This document shows, one piece after another, positions 25,422-34,337 of a stretch of 64,000 bases of DNA. The notes under the pieces are model-generated. The model was not told the origin of the DNA, did no database searches, and saw only the letters and a program-made list of their open reading frames with translations. A program made the position numbers and the translations under genes. The stretch is from contig NZ_CP018937.1 in NCBI RefSeq assembly GCF_002849695.1, positions 3,658,001-3,722,000 on the forward strand. The letters are read 5' to 3'. The stretch comes from Bacteroides fragilis (GTDB taxonomy: Bacteria > Bacteroidota > Bacteroidia > Bacteroidales > Bacteroidaceae). Every line of letters starts with the position of its first letter. Position 1 is the first letter of the stretch.

Positions 25422-25485
25422 GATTGTTATTGCTATTCAAAACCGCAAAGTTCGGGATTCATACATTCAAAGCACTGAACCTAAG

Positions 25486-26064
25486 TTAAAAAATACGTTT
25501 GCGGATTCGGCTTAGAGCCTGTGGTGTGATACCCAAATAAGAAGCTATATCTTTTAGTGGTATATAGTTTAACGTAATGCCATATTCTTCAATCATCCGT
25601 AGATAATACTGTTCAGGAGAATATTTAATCAAGTCGATATTTCTTTTCAAGAGTTTATTCAACAATATAGCATTCAATTCTTCAAATACAGTTTTCACCT
25701 TAGGGATAGCAGTATATAGTTCATTTACTTGTTTCTTGTCTATTCGGTAAATAACACTATCTACAATTGTTTGCACATTAAATGCAGACTTTGTTTGTAA
25801 TGTAAAAGATATGTTTGACATTGAAAACGTACCCTCTTTACAAAACCAAAAAACTTGTTCTTCTCCTTTATGATTAAAAAGCCAACAACGTAATATCCCG
25901 TCAAAAACGAAATAACTATACCTTTCTGTTTCTCCTTCCTTAATTAAAAATGTACCTTTACTAATCAATATCCGTTCAAAATATTGGTCAAATAACTTAG
26001 ATTCCTCTAAATTAAAAGTATTGATGCTAAGATTAAATTCTTTAAGTAGTTTTTCTAAAAGCAT
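25486..26064 (-). CDS. Crp/Fnr-family transcriptional regulator
   Basis: 192 residues. The N-terminal cyclic-nucleotide-binding-like jelly roll (about 20-120) includes ISKGTFLIKEGETERYSYFV. A C-terminal HTH, LKDIASYLGITPQALSRIR (about 170-190), is cut short as is usual in this Bacteroidota subgroup. There are no Fnr-type cysteines, and the cAMP-binding residues are not clearly kept. The promoter lies inside an inverted repeat (26143-26197), suggesting autoregulation. Confidence 0.87.
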   Translation of the reverse strand: MLLEKLLKEFNLSINTFNLEESKLFDQYFERILISKGTFLIKEGETERYSYFVFDGILRCWLFNHKGEEQVFWFCKEGTFSMSNISFTLQTKSAFNVQTIVDSVIYRIDKKQVNELYTAIPKVKTVFEELNAILLNKLLKRNIDLIKYSPEQYYLRMIEEYGITLNYIPLKDIASYLGITPQALSRIRKRIF

Positions 26065-26142
26065 AATCTAAATGCAATTCATAATATACTTACTCATTTG
26101 ATATATTCACTATTACTTCTGTTCTCCTTATTTAACTTTTCA

Positions 26143-26197
26143 TATTCAGTGAGATATATTTTCAGCGACAAAGATATAAATTAATATTCACTGAATA
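26143..26197. promoter_or_regulatory. Inverted repeat flanking the Crp/Fnr-gene promoter
   Basis: TATTCAGTGA (26143-26152) and TCACTGAATA (26188-26197) are perfect 10-bp inverted copies on either side of the -7 element TATCTTTG (26176-26169, minus). A plausible operator pair for autoregulation. Confidence 0.45.
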
Positions 26198-26768
26198 TAT
26201 TTTTCAGAAGTTTTCATAGTCGTTTTTTATATTTTTGATTATCAAGAAACTAAAGTATCTATGTGTTGCTCTGTTTTCGATTTCATACTTTTAGCTATCT
26301 TTCTTAGAATACTTTTGTTACTTCTGAAAAAGATAGAATCTTTGTGATGGAGTTATTTGAGGAATGAAAGAACACTGAAAACAAAGGCAGTTAACACGTT
26401 GTTAAACCGTTACCCTTTTCAAAACACTTTTTCATAAATCACTGTATTAAAATAAAATACATCATAACACAATAGTACCAGCGACGGTGTGGCGACTGAT
26501 TGCCAACACTTGCTGGAGTGACATAGGGGCAAAAGGAAGGTATCTGATAGCGGCACTGAATAAGGCAAAAGGAAATAAACGGATAGGGCAAATCCCCTGT
26601 GTATAGTTGACAAAAAAGCAAGTATATTGGCTCTATACTGCAGAGACCTTCAGTGAGGCTAAAAGTAAAAATCAAACTTAACAAGCTGAAATACAAACTA
26701 TTCAAAGTTAAAAACATCTGTCAGTAAAAGCTTTGTTTTAACACAGAGTTAAAGTTTATTCTTTGAAT

Positions 26769-26810
26769 GCAAATAACAAGTGTTTTAAATGCAAAAGGCT
26801 TGTTATTTGC
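26769..26810 (-). repeat. 12-bp inverted repeat downstream of the ATPase gene
   Basis: GCAAATAACAAG / CTTGTTATTTGC with an 18-nt loop, about 70 bp beyond the ATPase stop on the minus strand. Possible terminator, though without a T-tract. Confidence 0.5.
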
Positions 26811-26881
26811 ACACAAGAATAAAATAAACGGAAATTGACATTAACATTGTTAAACAGCCGGTTTTCCCCTTACAATTCAGC

Positions 26882-28009
26882 TCAACAATACTCCCTCTTA
26901 AACCAAAGTTCGAATACAGGATCAGAAAACACATACAGTTCCCCCTCCTTCTCAATAAAATCACGTTCGGTCAGCATGCGTTTGTTGCGGGTGATGGTTT
27001 GTGCACTTCCCAATTCATATTTCCGCACTACAGGAATAGAATTGAAGCGGTATTCACCATTGGCTACGGCACGTAACATGGCAGTTTGCGCAGCGGTCAG
27101 ATTTTCAGTATCATTCATGAACATAGGCATATTGGTATCTATCAATTGCCGGGTACGCATTTCAATGGTTTCGTCAGTCACTTTGTCGGAAGTGCCACTC
27201 CAGACGAAGTAACACAACTGTTGCAGATACCATGAATGGCACTTCACGATGTCACACAGCTGTTCGGCTTGCTCTTTGCTGATTTCTTTATTCGTCCGCT
27301 TGAAGGCATTGACGATAAAAGGTACCCACTCCTCCTTCTTAATCTTTTGCAGGAATAGTACCTGCCCGAAACGATAGAAAGGATTGGATGAGTTGTTGAA
27401 AATATCCAGCATCATGTGTCGTTTGCTTCCGTAAAAGCAATAAGATACTTGTTGCTGTTTTTGCCAGACAGAACGCATTTTACCTTCCAGATCTCTGTAG
27501 CCGGATAGTTGTGCCAGTTGTTGAAATTCGTCGATGCAGACTATCAGCCGTATGCTTTTGGCTATGGCTATCTTTTCGGGCAATTTCAGTATTTCCATAA
27601 CATCCCTTTCTTCCAATTCGAATTTCAAGTCAAAAGACATCGTATCGGTAGGGGTGCTTTTCAGCGTGATACTGGGTGAAACAGTTTTCAAAAAGTGTCT
27701 TACATCTTCCAATCGTTTTTCAAGCGTAGATGCAGCGCAAGCGATGACTTCACGGGCAAAGATCCGGTAGAACTCGGATTCGGTCTTGATACTGAATGCA
27801 TCGATATAACAGACACGAACCTGTTTATCTTCATGCATCAACTCGTCCATCGCTACTTTGACAAGTGAAGATTTTCCCCAACGACGTGGAGAGATGAGCA
27901 TTACGTTAATACCCGAACCTAACAACTCTTTCAGTTGTTTGCGTTCTTCTACCCGGTTGACAAAATTCTCTTTATCGACCAGTGTACCATACTGAAAAGG
28001 TGATTTCAT
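26882..28009 (-). CDS. AAA+ ATPase of the archaeal-type (PF01637-like) family
   Basis: 375 residues. The Walker A variant SPRRWGKSSL lies near residues 40-49, and Walker B is LIVCIDEFQQL near 158-168. A C-terminal winged-helix part (TAAQTAMLRAVANGEY... YELGSAQTITRNKRML) follows. It starts with the family phrase KSPFQYGTLVDKENFVNR. Such ATPases are patchily distributed in Bacteroides and often lie near mobile DNA; their role is unknown. The promoter region carries two tandem 15-bp dyads (28049-28079). Confidence 0.83.
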   Translation of the reverse strand: MKSPFQYGTLVDKENFVNRVEERKQLKELLGSGINVMLISPRRWGKSSLVKVAMDELMHEDKQVRVCYIDAFSIKTESEFYRIFAREVIACAASTLEKRLEDVRHFLKTVSPSITLKSTPTDTMSFDLKFELEERDVMEILKLPEKIAIAKSIRLIVCIDEFQQLAQLSGYRDLEGKMRSVWQKQQQVSYCFYGSKRHMMLDIFNNSSNPFYRFGQVLFLQKIKKEEWVPFIVNAFKRTNKEISKEQAEQLCDIVKCHSWYLQQLCYFVWSGTSDKVTDETIEMRTRQLIDTNMPMFMNDTENLTAAQTAMLRAVANGEYRFNSIPVVRKYELGSAQTITRNKRMLTERDFIEKEGELYVFSDPVFELWFKREYC

Positions 28010-28035
28010 AAGCTGTTTCCTTCTTTATCATAGAA

Positions 28036-28043
28036 CAAAGATA
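28036..28043 (-). promoter_or_regulatory. -7 element for the ATPase gene
   Basis: Minus strand TATCTTTG, 26 bp before the ATG. The -33 position falls inside the tandem dyads. Confidence 0.55.
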
Positions 28044-28048
28044 CAAAT

Positions 28049-28079
28049 TATACATCAATGTATAATACATCAATGTATA
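28049..28079. repeat. Two tandem 15-bp palindromic units in the ATPase promoter
   Basis: The unit ATACATCAATGTATA occurs at 28050-28064 and again at 28065-28079 without gap. Each is a dyad (ATACAT-CAA-TGTAT type; the first extends to TATACAT/ATGTATA). They cover the region just upstream of the -7 element, as an operator would. Confidence 0.7.
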
Positions 28080-28207
28080 ATTTTAGTAATTATCCACATT
28101 TCTTTCATCCTTCCACCCGTTTACACTGCATCAATTCACTTAATTTCCTTTTTTGTCACCTCTCTAATTTCAGAAACACGCACATCCCAATAACAGGCAT
28201 AGAAGCA

Positions 28208-29257
28208 TCATTTAATGGTCACCATCGTCGCTCCGAAACCATATTCCTGGAAAGAAGCATCCTGATAGCGGCAATTACTATATTTTCGCTTTAATTCATC
28301 AATCAATGCTTTACGAAGCACTCCGTCACCTTTGCCATGAATGAAAACTATTTTTTGTTCACGTTTGGTTTTGTACTTCTCCATCACTTCACGGAATTTA
28401 TCCAACTGATAATTCAGTATCTCGGCATTCCCCATGCCACGTGTGTCATCCAGCAGCTCGTTGATGTGCAAGTCCACTTCAAGAATTTCATTCTTTCCAC
28501 CACGTTTCACAATCGGTTGTGACTTAGGTTTATCCACTTCTTTCTTCCGGATCAGTACAGACTGCAGTTCCTCAGCCGAAACAAATACCTGACGGGTAGG
28601 AACATCGTCTTTCACAATATCATAAACCAAAGCCGGCTGTTCAAAGAAGTCCGACTCACGGAATGTATGCAGCTTATAGAACTTCACCGTATCGATACGC
28701 AGCTCCACACAAACCGCAGGTTTCAAAGGTGCTGTCCGTCCATCTTTAAAAGTAATGAACTGAACAGCTACATGCTCCATTTCATTCAGCATATCTTTAG
28801 TAAACTCTTCCAGCAAAAGCTTCGTATTGGGTTCCACCAGTCCATGCGAACGGGTTTTCCAAGCCTTTCCTTCGGCACTCTGATACGTATAATACAAATA
28901 ATAATTGCTGTCATTTACCAAATAAGCCTCAAACGAAGTACTGCTGATAGCTTTCACGTCTTCGGGCACATAAGCCAGAAAAACATTTAAAACATCACCA
29001 CCCCGCACTTCGGCCGGACGAACTACCGGAATCTCAGGCTTTACCGGTTTGACGGGTTCTTCGGGTTTCTTTGGCGCAGGAGCAGCCTTCCGGGTCATAT
29101 TATAATCATCCGTATCGATCACCACACACTCGCGTATCTGCATCGGGATATCAAATCCATCAGCATCTTCCACCAATACAATATCTTTTCCCCGGAATCC
29201 CTTTACGATTCCTCCGCCCACCTCACTGAGGAAGCGCACTTTATCACCTATTTTCAT
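28208..29257 (-). CDS. DUF2027 protein with C-terminal Smr domain
   Basis: 349 residues. The N-terminal SH3-like part ([20 protein letters not shown]) is followed by a Pro-rich linker ([19 protein letters not shown]), a beta-rich DUF2027 domain (about 90-230) and a C-terminal Smr domain (about 270-349). The Smr domain shows EVDLHINEL and [13 protein letters not shown]. Smr domains are nucleases that act on DNA or RNA, as in MutS2 and SmrB, which clears collided ribosomes. Here the target is unknown. The gene is divergent from the QueA-like gene and monocistronic. Confidence 0.88.
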   Translation of the reverse strand: MKIGDKVRFLSEVGGGIVKGFRGKDIVLVEDADGFDIPMQIRECVVIDTDDYNMTRKAAPAPKKPEEPVKPVKPEIPVVRPAEVRGGDVLNVFLAYVPEDVKAISSTSFEAYLVNDSNYYLYYTYQSAEGKAWKTRSHGLVEPNTKLLLEEFTKDMLNEMEHVAVQFITFKDGRTAPLKPAVCVELRIDTVKFYKLHTFRESDFFEQPALVYDIVKDDVPTRQVFVSAEELQSVLIRKKEVDKPKSQPIVKRGGKNEILEVDLHINELLDDTRGMGNAEILNYQLDKFREVMEKYKTKREQKIVFIHGKGDGVLRKALIDELKRKYSNCRYQDASFQEYGFGATMVTIK

Positions 29258-29309
29258 CGTTCTGTTTACAATTTACCATTTACAATCTACAAATTAAGGC
29301 AAATATAAC

Positions 29310-29317
29310 TACTTTTG
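29310..29317 (+). promoter_or_regulatory. -7 element for the QueA-like gene
   Basis: TACTTTTG, 18 bp before the ATG at 29335. No evident -33 motif. Confidence 0.45.
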
Positions 29318-29334
29318 TCGTCGCAAAGAAAGAA

Positions 29335-30558
29335 ATGATGAAAGAAAACCCGAAACATATCCGTATTAGCGAATACAATTATTCATTGCCGGATGAACGT
29401 ATCGCCAAATTCCCGTTGCCTATGCGGGACCAGTCTAAGTTACTTATTTACCGTCACGGCGAAGTCAGCGAAGATGTATTCACCTCCTTACCGGAACACT
29501 TGCCTGCCGGAAGTCTGATGATATTCAACAATACCAAGGTTATTCAGGCACGACTCCATTTCCGCAAAGAGACAGGAGCCTTAATCGAAGTTTTTTGTCT
29601 GGAACCGATTCAACCTAACGACTATGTACTCAATTTCCAGCAAACGGAACATGCGGCGTGGCTTTGCATGATCGGTAACCTGAAAAAATGGAAAGACGGT
29701 CCGTTACGTCGTGAAATGACTGTAAAAGGTTTCCCCATCACCCTGACGGCTACTCGTGGCGAGTGTCGTGGAACCAGTCATTGGATAGATTTCAACTGGG
29801 ATAATCCGGAAGTCACCTTTGCCGATATTCTTGAAGTATTCGGCGAGTTACCCATCCCTCCATATCTCAACCGGGATACGGAAGAAAGTGATAAAGAGAC
29901 CTATCAGACAGTCTATTCAAAAATAAAAGGCTCGGTGGCCGCTCCTACGGCAGGTTTACATTTCACCCCTCGTGTACTGGATGCCCTGACCGAAAAAGGG
30001 ATCGACCTCGAGGAACTGACCCTCCATGTTGGCGCCGGTACTTTTAAACCGGTAAAAAGTGAAGAGATAGAGGGGCACGAAATGCATACGGAATATATAT
30101 CCGTATCACGCAGTATTATCAAAAAACTGATAGACCACGACGCTTGTGCCATTGCTGTAGGAACAACTTCCGTACGTACCCTTGAAAGTCTCTACCACAT
30201 CGGTGTAACGCTGGCCAACAACCCGGAAGCTACGGAAGAACAATTGCGTGTAAAACAGTGGCAACCTTACGAAACGGAATGTGACGTACGCCCTGTTGTA
30301 GCTTTACAGAAAATATTAGGTTATCTCGACCGTCACGGTATGGAAGCATTGCACACCAGTACACAAATTATTATTGCTCCGGGGTACGAATACAAAATAG
30401 TCAAAGCAATGGTTACCAATTTTCATCAGCCACAGAGCACCCTGCTATTATTGGTCTCGGCATTTGTCAAAGGGAACTGGCGTACAATTTACGACTATGC
30501 ACTCAGCCACGATTTCCGCTTCCTGAGCTACGGCGATTCATCCTTATTAATACCTTAA
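29335..30558 (+). CDS. S-adenosylmethionine:tRNA ribosyltransferase-isomerase-like protein (QueA family)
   Basis: 407 residues, longer than classic QueA (about 345-355). Family phrases are intact: FNNTKVIQARL, AAPTAGLHFT, LHVGAGTFKPV, HEMHTEY and FHQPQSTLLLLVSAF. QueA moves the ribosyl part of SAM to preQ1-tRNA to make epoxyqueuosine. Bacteroidota often carry a second QueA-like protein of this length. Whether this one acts in queuosine synthesis is uncertain. The Nudix gene follows after 3 bp. Confidence 0.78.
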   Translation: MMKENPKHIRISEYNYSLPDERIAKFPLPMRDQSKLLIYRHGEVSEDVFTSLPEHLPAGSLMIFNNTKVIQARLHFRKETGALIEVFCLEPIQPNDYVLNFQQTEHAAWLCMIGNLKKWKDGPLRREMTVKGFPITLTATRGECRGTSHWIDFNWDNPEVTFADILEVFGELPIPPYLNRDTEESDKETYQTVYSKIKGSVAAPTAGLHFTPRVLDALTEKGIDLEELTLHVGAGTFKPVKSEEIEGHEMHTEYISVSRSIIKKLIDHDACAIAVGTTSVRTLESLYHIGVTLANNPEATEEQLRVKQWQPYETECDVRPVVALQKILGYLDRHGMEALHTSTQIIIAPGYEYKIVKAMVTNFHQPQSTLLLLVSAFVKGNWRTIYDYALSHDFRFLSYGDSSLLIP

Positions 30559-30561
30559 GAT

Positions 30562-31092
30562 ATGCAAAGCGATAATAATCAGGAAATGTTTCCCATCGTA
30601 GACGAACAGGGAACTATTACAGGAGCTGCTACACGCGGCGAATGCCATAGCGGAAGCAAGCTATTGCATCCGGTTGTCCATCTGCACGTATTCAACTCAA
30701 AAGGTGAACTTTACTTGCAGAAACGCCCTGAATGGAAGGATATACAGCCGGGCAAATGGGATACCGCCGTAGGCGGACACATCGATCTGGGAGAGAGTGT
30801 AGAAATAGCTTTAAAGAGAGAGGTCGCCGAAGAATTAGGTATCACGGACTTCACACCGGAACTCCTGACAAGTTATGTCTTTGAGTCTTCCCGTGAACGG
30901 GAGTTAGTCTTTGTGCATAAAACAGTATACGACGGAGCAATACATCCCAGCGATGAATTAGATGGCGGACGTTTCTGGAGCTATGAAGAAATCAAAACGA
31001 ATTTAGGAAAAGGTGTCTTCACACCGAACTTTGAAAGTGAAATAGAAAAAGCAGGGATTTTCTCTTCTACTTCCCCCAAAGAGGCTGTGTAG
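30562..31092 (+). CDS. Nudix hydrolase (Idi-like)
   Basis: 176 residues. The Nudix box begins GGHIDLGESVEIALKREV and continues AEELGI (about 73-95), with all metal-binding Glu in place. The N-terminus (FPIVDEQGTITGAATRGECH) and HPVVHLHVF resemble Nudix enzymes annotated near isopentenyl-diphosphate isomerase but without the Idi-specific residues. Substrate unknown. Three bases separate it from the QueA-like gene, so they are cotranscribed. Confidence 0.87.
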   Translation: MQSDNNQEMFPIVDEQGTITGAATRGECHSGSKLLHPVVHLHVFNSKGELYLQKRPEWKDIQPGKWDTAVGGHIDLGESVEIALKREVAEELGITDFTPELLTSYVFESSRERELVFVHKTVYDGAIHPSDELDGGRFWSYEEIKTNLGKGVFTPNFESEIEKAGIFSSTSPKEAV

Positions 31093-31102
31093 AAACTCTT
31101 TT

Positions 31103-31194
31103 CACTACAGAGTAACACAGAGTAGCACAGAGTCTTTTGATTAATAATCAACAACTTAAAATCGTCTCTGTGTTACTCTGTGTCCTCTGTGGTG
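31103..31194. repeat. Inverted repeat built from ACAGAG units
   Basis: Left arm 31103-31132 (CACTACAGAGTAACACAGAG and on) and right arm 31166-31194 are imperfect inverted copies about 30 bp long. Each holds three spaced ACAGAG/CTCTGT units. It lies between the convergent Nudix and GPx genes and may serve as a terminator for both. Confidence 0.75.
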
Positions 31195-31211
31195 AGTTTT
31201 GACACATTAAA

Positions 31212-31754
31212 TCACTTCTTTTCTATCCAACTGATAATAGTCTCAGAAAAAGGACTTTCTTTAGGAGCTGCGAAACCAACCCAATTTCCATTCTCATCAA
31301 TCATAAACTTCTGAAAATTCCACTGTACGGGCGCATCCTGCTTCCCGTTCAGTTTCTTCTCAGTCAGCCACTGATAAAGTGGAGCCATATCTTTACCCTT
31401 TACCGAAATCTTGGCCATCATCGGGAAAGTAACATCATAATTTGCCGAACAGAACTTGGCTATCTCTTCGTTCGTACCCGGTTCTTGCCCCATAAAGTTA
31501 TTGGCAGGAAAAGCTATAATCACAAAATTCCGATCTTTATACTGATCGTACAACTCCTGTAACTCGGCATACTGTGGCGTCAGTCCGCACTTGGAAGCGA
31601 CATTAACCACCAATACCTTCTTGCCTTTAAGGTCTGCCAGTTTATACTCTTTGCCATCTATGGTCTTCACAGAGAAGTCATAGAACGATTTACTCTGCGC
31701 AGCCATCGATAATGAGAGTACCAAGACTGCTACAAAAGAAAAAATTGCTTTCAT
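31212..31754 (-). CDS. Glutathione-peroxidase-family thiol peroxidase, exported
   Basis: 180 residues with a Sec signal peptide (about 1-20, SLSMAAQ), so probably periplasmic. The peroxidatic Cys56 is in NVASKCGLTP. WNFQKFMID supplies the catalytic Trp and Asn. The usual FPCNQF is FPANNF here, so the tetrad Gln is replaced by Asn86. A second cysteine in KFCSANYDVTFP may resolve. It is likely reduced by a thioredoxin-like partner. Convergent with the Nudix gene. Confidence 0.85.
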   Translation of the reverse strand: MKAIFSFVAVLVLSLSMAAQSKSFYDFSVKTIDGKEYKLADLKGKKVLVVNVASKCGLTPQYAELQELYDQYKDRNFVIIAFPANNFMGQEPGTNEEIAKFCSANYDVTFPMMAKISVKGKDMAPLYQWLTEKKLNGKQDAPVQWNFQKFMIDENGNWVGFAAPKESPFSETIISWIEKK

Positions 31755-31816
31755 ATTCTATTATTTGGTTCATCAAATAATTAACAAGCAGCCCGGACAG
31801 AATGTTTGAAAACGTT

Positions 31817-34159
31817 CTACTCCTCAGACATCGAATAAGGTTTAGCCTCCTTGGCAAGCCCTCTCTTCTTGTTTGGAGAAGCAGACATTTCAAATTCAAG
31901 TATTCCCCCTGCCAAGAGATCGGCATGGGTAATATACATTTTATCGTAAACTTTTCCGTTGAGCTTTGCCTGTCGAACATAGCGGTTGCGATCGTTCACT
32001 TTCGGCGCTTTTATCTCAAAAGTGTTTCCATTAGGCAGATTCATACGGATGTATGGAAGATAAGGTGCTCCCAACACGTATTGATCGGTACCCGGACAAA
32101 CGGGATAGAATCCCATTGCCGTAAACAGATACCAGGCAGACATCTGCCCGCAATCGTCATTGCCCCCCAGGCCGTCAATATCATTTTTGTACATCCGGTT
32201 CATCACCTCACGCACCCAATATTGTGTTTTCCAGGGCTGGGAAGTCCATGCATACAAATAGGGAATATGATGACTGGGTTCGTTGCCATGCACGTACCCT
32301 CCTACCAAACTCACCTCGGCGATATCTTCATTCTTTTCATAATATTTCCGGGGAAGTGCCATAGAAAAGAGTGTGTCCAGCCGGTTGACAAATTTCTTTT
32401 CACCACCCATCAGCCCGATCAATCCGGTTACATCATGCGGCACATGGAAAGAGAAATTCCATGAGTTTCCTTCAATAAAACCTTCACCGTAGGTCTGCAT
32501 AGCATCAAACTCTTTCTTAAATTCACCGTTGCTATAGCGAGGGCGGGCAAAACCGACAGAAGCATCAAAAACATTCCGATAATTATCCGCCCTTTTCTTA
32601 TAAATATCGGTTAACCGTTTATCTCCCGCCAACAAAGCCACCCGGTAAATGGTCCAGTCGTCATAAGCATATTCCAACGTAGTAGATGCAGCCGTTCCAC
32701 TCTGATCAAAAGGCACATATCCCAATCGTTTATACGCTTCAATGCCTTCATAATAAGACACATTTGCCGTATGATCCATCGCCGGCAAAGCCTCCCGGAC
32801 GGATATTCCGGCACCTTTGACAATCGCGTCAGCCAAAGCAGATACAGCATGATAACCGCTCATACACCAGCCTTCATTCCCCATCAGACTCCATACCGGC
32901 AACATGCCATGCACACTCTGCTGCTGATGCCGAATCATAGACTGCACCATGTCTCTATTCTGCCGGGGTTTAAGCAAATTCAAAAAAGGATGTTCTGCAC
33001 GGTACGTATCCCATAAGGAGAAAATAGTATAATTGGTAAATCCTTCGGCTGTATGGATATTATGATCGAGCCCGCGATAACTACCGTCTACATCCATATA
33101 GACAGACGGATTAATCATCGTATGATACAGTGAAGTATAAAACATGGCAAGCTGGTCGGGGGTTCCTTTGGCCTCAAGCACATCCAATTCACGATTCCAT
33201 GCCGAATGTGTCTCAGCTGCCAGCCGGCTGAAAGTCTTTCCGCCAGCCTCAGCCTGCAAATTTTTTAAAGCCCCTTCTGTGCTCACGGCCGAAAGAGCGA
33301 CTTTAATTATCAGTTCCGGATTCTGCCGGGTATCGAAGTTGAAATAAGCCACCAGTTTCCGTCCGGTCATTTCCGGGAAATTCCGGTCGGTATTGAACCG
33401 TCGCCAGAATCCTTTATACAAAGCCTTCTCTTTATCTGTATATCCATAGTCTTTGATGGGTTGAGACAAGGATATGGCAAAATAAGTATAGTTGGTGCGG
33501 GCCCACCCGTTCGTGATACGATACCCCGTCAGCAATGTATCATTTTCTACGCGTATATTAGCCCACAACGTTTTCCCGTCATAATTATAGATACCATGTA
33601 CCAGGTCAAGAATAATGCGTCCGTCGGCACCGTCCGGAAAAGTATATTTATGTATCCCTACCCGTTGGGTAGCTGTCAACTGTGCTTTTATACCGTAATC
33701 TGTAAGCTCCACTTCATAATAGCCCGGACGAGCCACTTCAGTTTCATGGCTGAAACGGGAACGGTATCCTTCGTCTGGGGTGTCCGCCCTTCCGGGATTC
33801 AGTTTCAATTCACCTGTAGCAGGCATAATCAAGATATCCCCCAGATCAGAATGTCCCGTACCACTCAAGTGGGTATGACTGAATCCTACTATTGTTTGAT
33901 CGCGATGCTGGTACCCGGCACAATATTCATATGCATTTTTTTGATAAACTCCATCCACATTGTGAGGAATTGTATCCGTATCAGGGCTCAACTGTACAAG
34001 TCCGAACGGAGCGCAGGCCCCGGGAAAGGTGTGCCCCATACCATTGGTTCCGATAATGGGATTGACAAGTGCGCATACATCCGGTACCGCCGGCTGTTGA
34101 GCCGTCACTGTCGTAAATGCCGGGATGAATGCCAGCAAGGAAAGTGCTTTTTTCTTCAT
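31817..34159 (-). CDS. GH92 family alpha-mannosidase
   Basis: 780 residues. The start is taken at 34159 (MKKKALSLLAFIPAFTTVTAQ), which gives a proper signal peptide; a longer frame reaching 34234 would bury it. GH92 landmarks: VNPIIGTNGMGHTFPGACAP at the N-terminus, HPFLNLL(KP) and the metal-site region GGNDDCGQMSAWYLFTAMGF near residue 680. GH92 enzymes are Ca-dependent exo-alpha-mannosidases, often acting on host N-glycan or yeast mannans. No SusC/SusD pair lies here, so it is an orphan relative to a polysaccharide locus. Linkage specificity cannot be read. Confidence 0.92.
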   Translation of the reverse strand: MKKKALSLLAFIPAFTTVTAQQPAVPDVCALVNPIIGTNGMGHTFPGACAPFGLVQLSPDTDTIPHNVDGVYQKNAYEYCAGYQHRDQTIVGFSHTHLSGTGHSDLGDILIMPATGELKLNPGRADTPDEGYRSRFSHETEVARPGYYEVELTDYGIKAQLTATQRVGIHKYTFPDGADGRIILDLVHGIYNYDGKTLWANIRVENDTLLTGYRITNGWARTNYTYFAISLSQPIKDYGYTDKEKALYKGFWRRFNTDRNFPEMTGRKLVAYFNFDTRQNPELIIKVALSAVSTEGALKNLQAEAGGKTFSRLAAETHSAWNRELDVLEAKGTPDQLAMFYTSLYHTMINPSVYMDVDGSYRGLDHNIHTAEGFTNYTIFSLWDTYRAEHPFLNLLKPRQNRDMVQSMIRHQQQSVHGMLPVWSLMGNEGWCMSGYHAVSALADAIVKGAGISVREALPAMDHTANVSYYEGIEAYKRLGYVPFDQSGTAASTTLEYAYDDWTIYRVALLAGDKRLTDIYKKRADNYRNVFDASVGFARPRYSNGEFKKEFDAMQTYGEGFIEGNSWNFSFHVPHDVTGLIGLMGGEKKFVNRLDTLFSMALPRKYYEKNEDIAEVSLVGGYVHGNEPSHHIPYLYAWTSQPWKTQYWVREVMNRMYKNDIDGLGGNDDCGQMSAWYLFTAMGFYPVCPGTDQYVLGAPYLPYIRMNLPNGNTFEIKAPKVNDRNRYVRQAKLNGKVYDKMYITHADLLAGGILEFEMSASPNKKRGLAKEAKPYSMSEE

Positions 34160-34303
34160 AATCTTATTATTGTGATGTGTTGTTGATATGCAAAGATAGC
34201 CTTTTTCAACAATTCCGTTCCACTTCATTCCCACATTTTACCATTTCACCTGCCAATCTTTCCACCTCGCAATTTTTCATCAACAACAAAAGTTTCAGCG
34301 ATC

Positions 34304-34311
34304 TACCTTTG
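34304..34311 (+). promoter_or_regulatory. -7 element for the RND efflux operon
   Basis: TACCTTTG, 27 bp before the ATG at 34338, in the divergent gap from the GH92 gene. Confidence 0.5.
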
Positions 34312-34337
34312 TACCGATATTCAAACACTTAAGGATT

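Larger units (their letters stand above)
26065..26881. other. Long AT-rich intergenic region
   Basis: About 800 bp between the Crp/Fnr gene and the end of the ATPase gene. It contains the crp-like promoter (TATCTTTG on the minus strand at 26176-26169), the dyad at 26143-26197 and a 12-bp inverted repeat at 26769-26810. Open frames around 26420-26720 are rich in rare patterns and do not look coding. Confidence 0.55.

Noticed and set aside
26419..26717. Minus-strand frames of 64 and 92 codons in the long gap
   Set aside because: Cys/Phe/Leu-rich random-looking products, no start signals, and two overlapping frames of equal quality.
34160..34234. N-terminal extension of the GH92 mannosidase
   Set aside because: It would place 25 non-hydrophobic residues before an otherwise perfect signal peptide and runs over the -7-like TATCTTTGC upstream of the chosen start.
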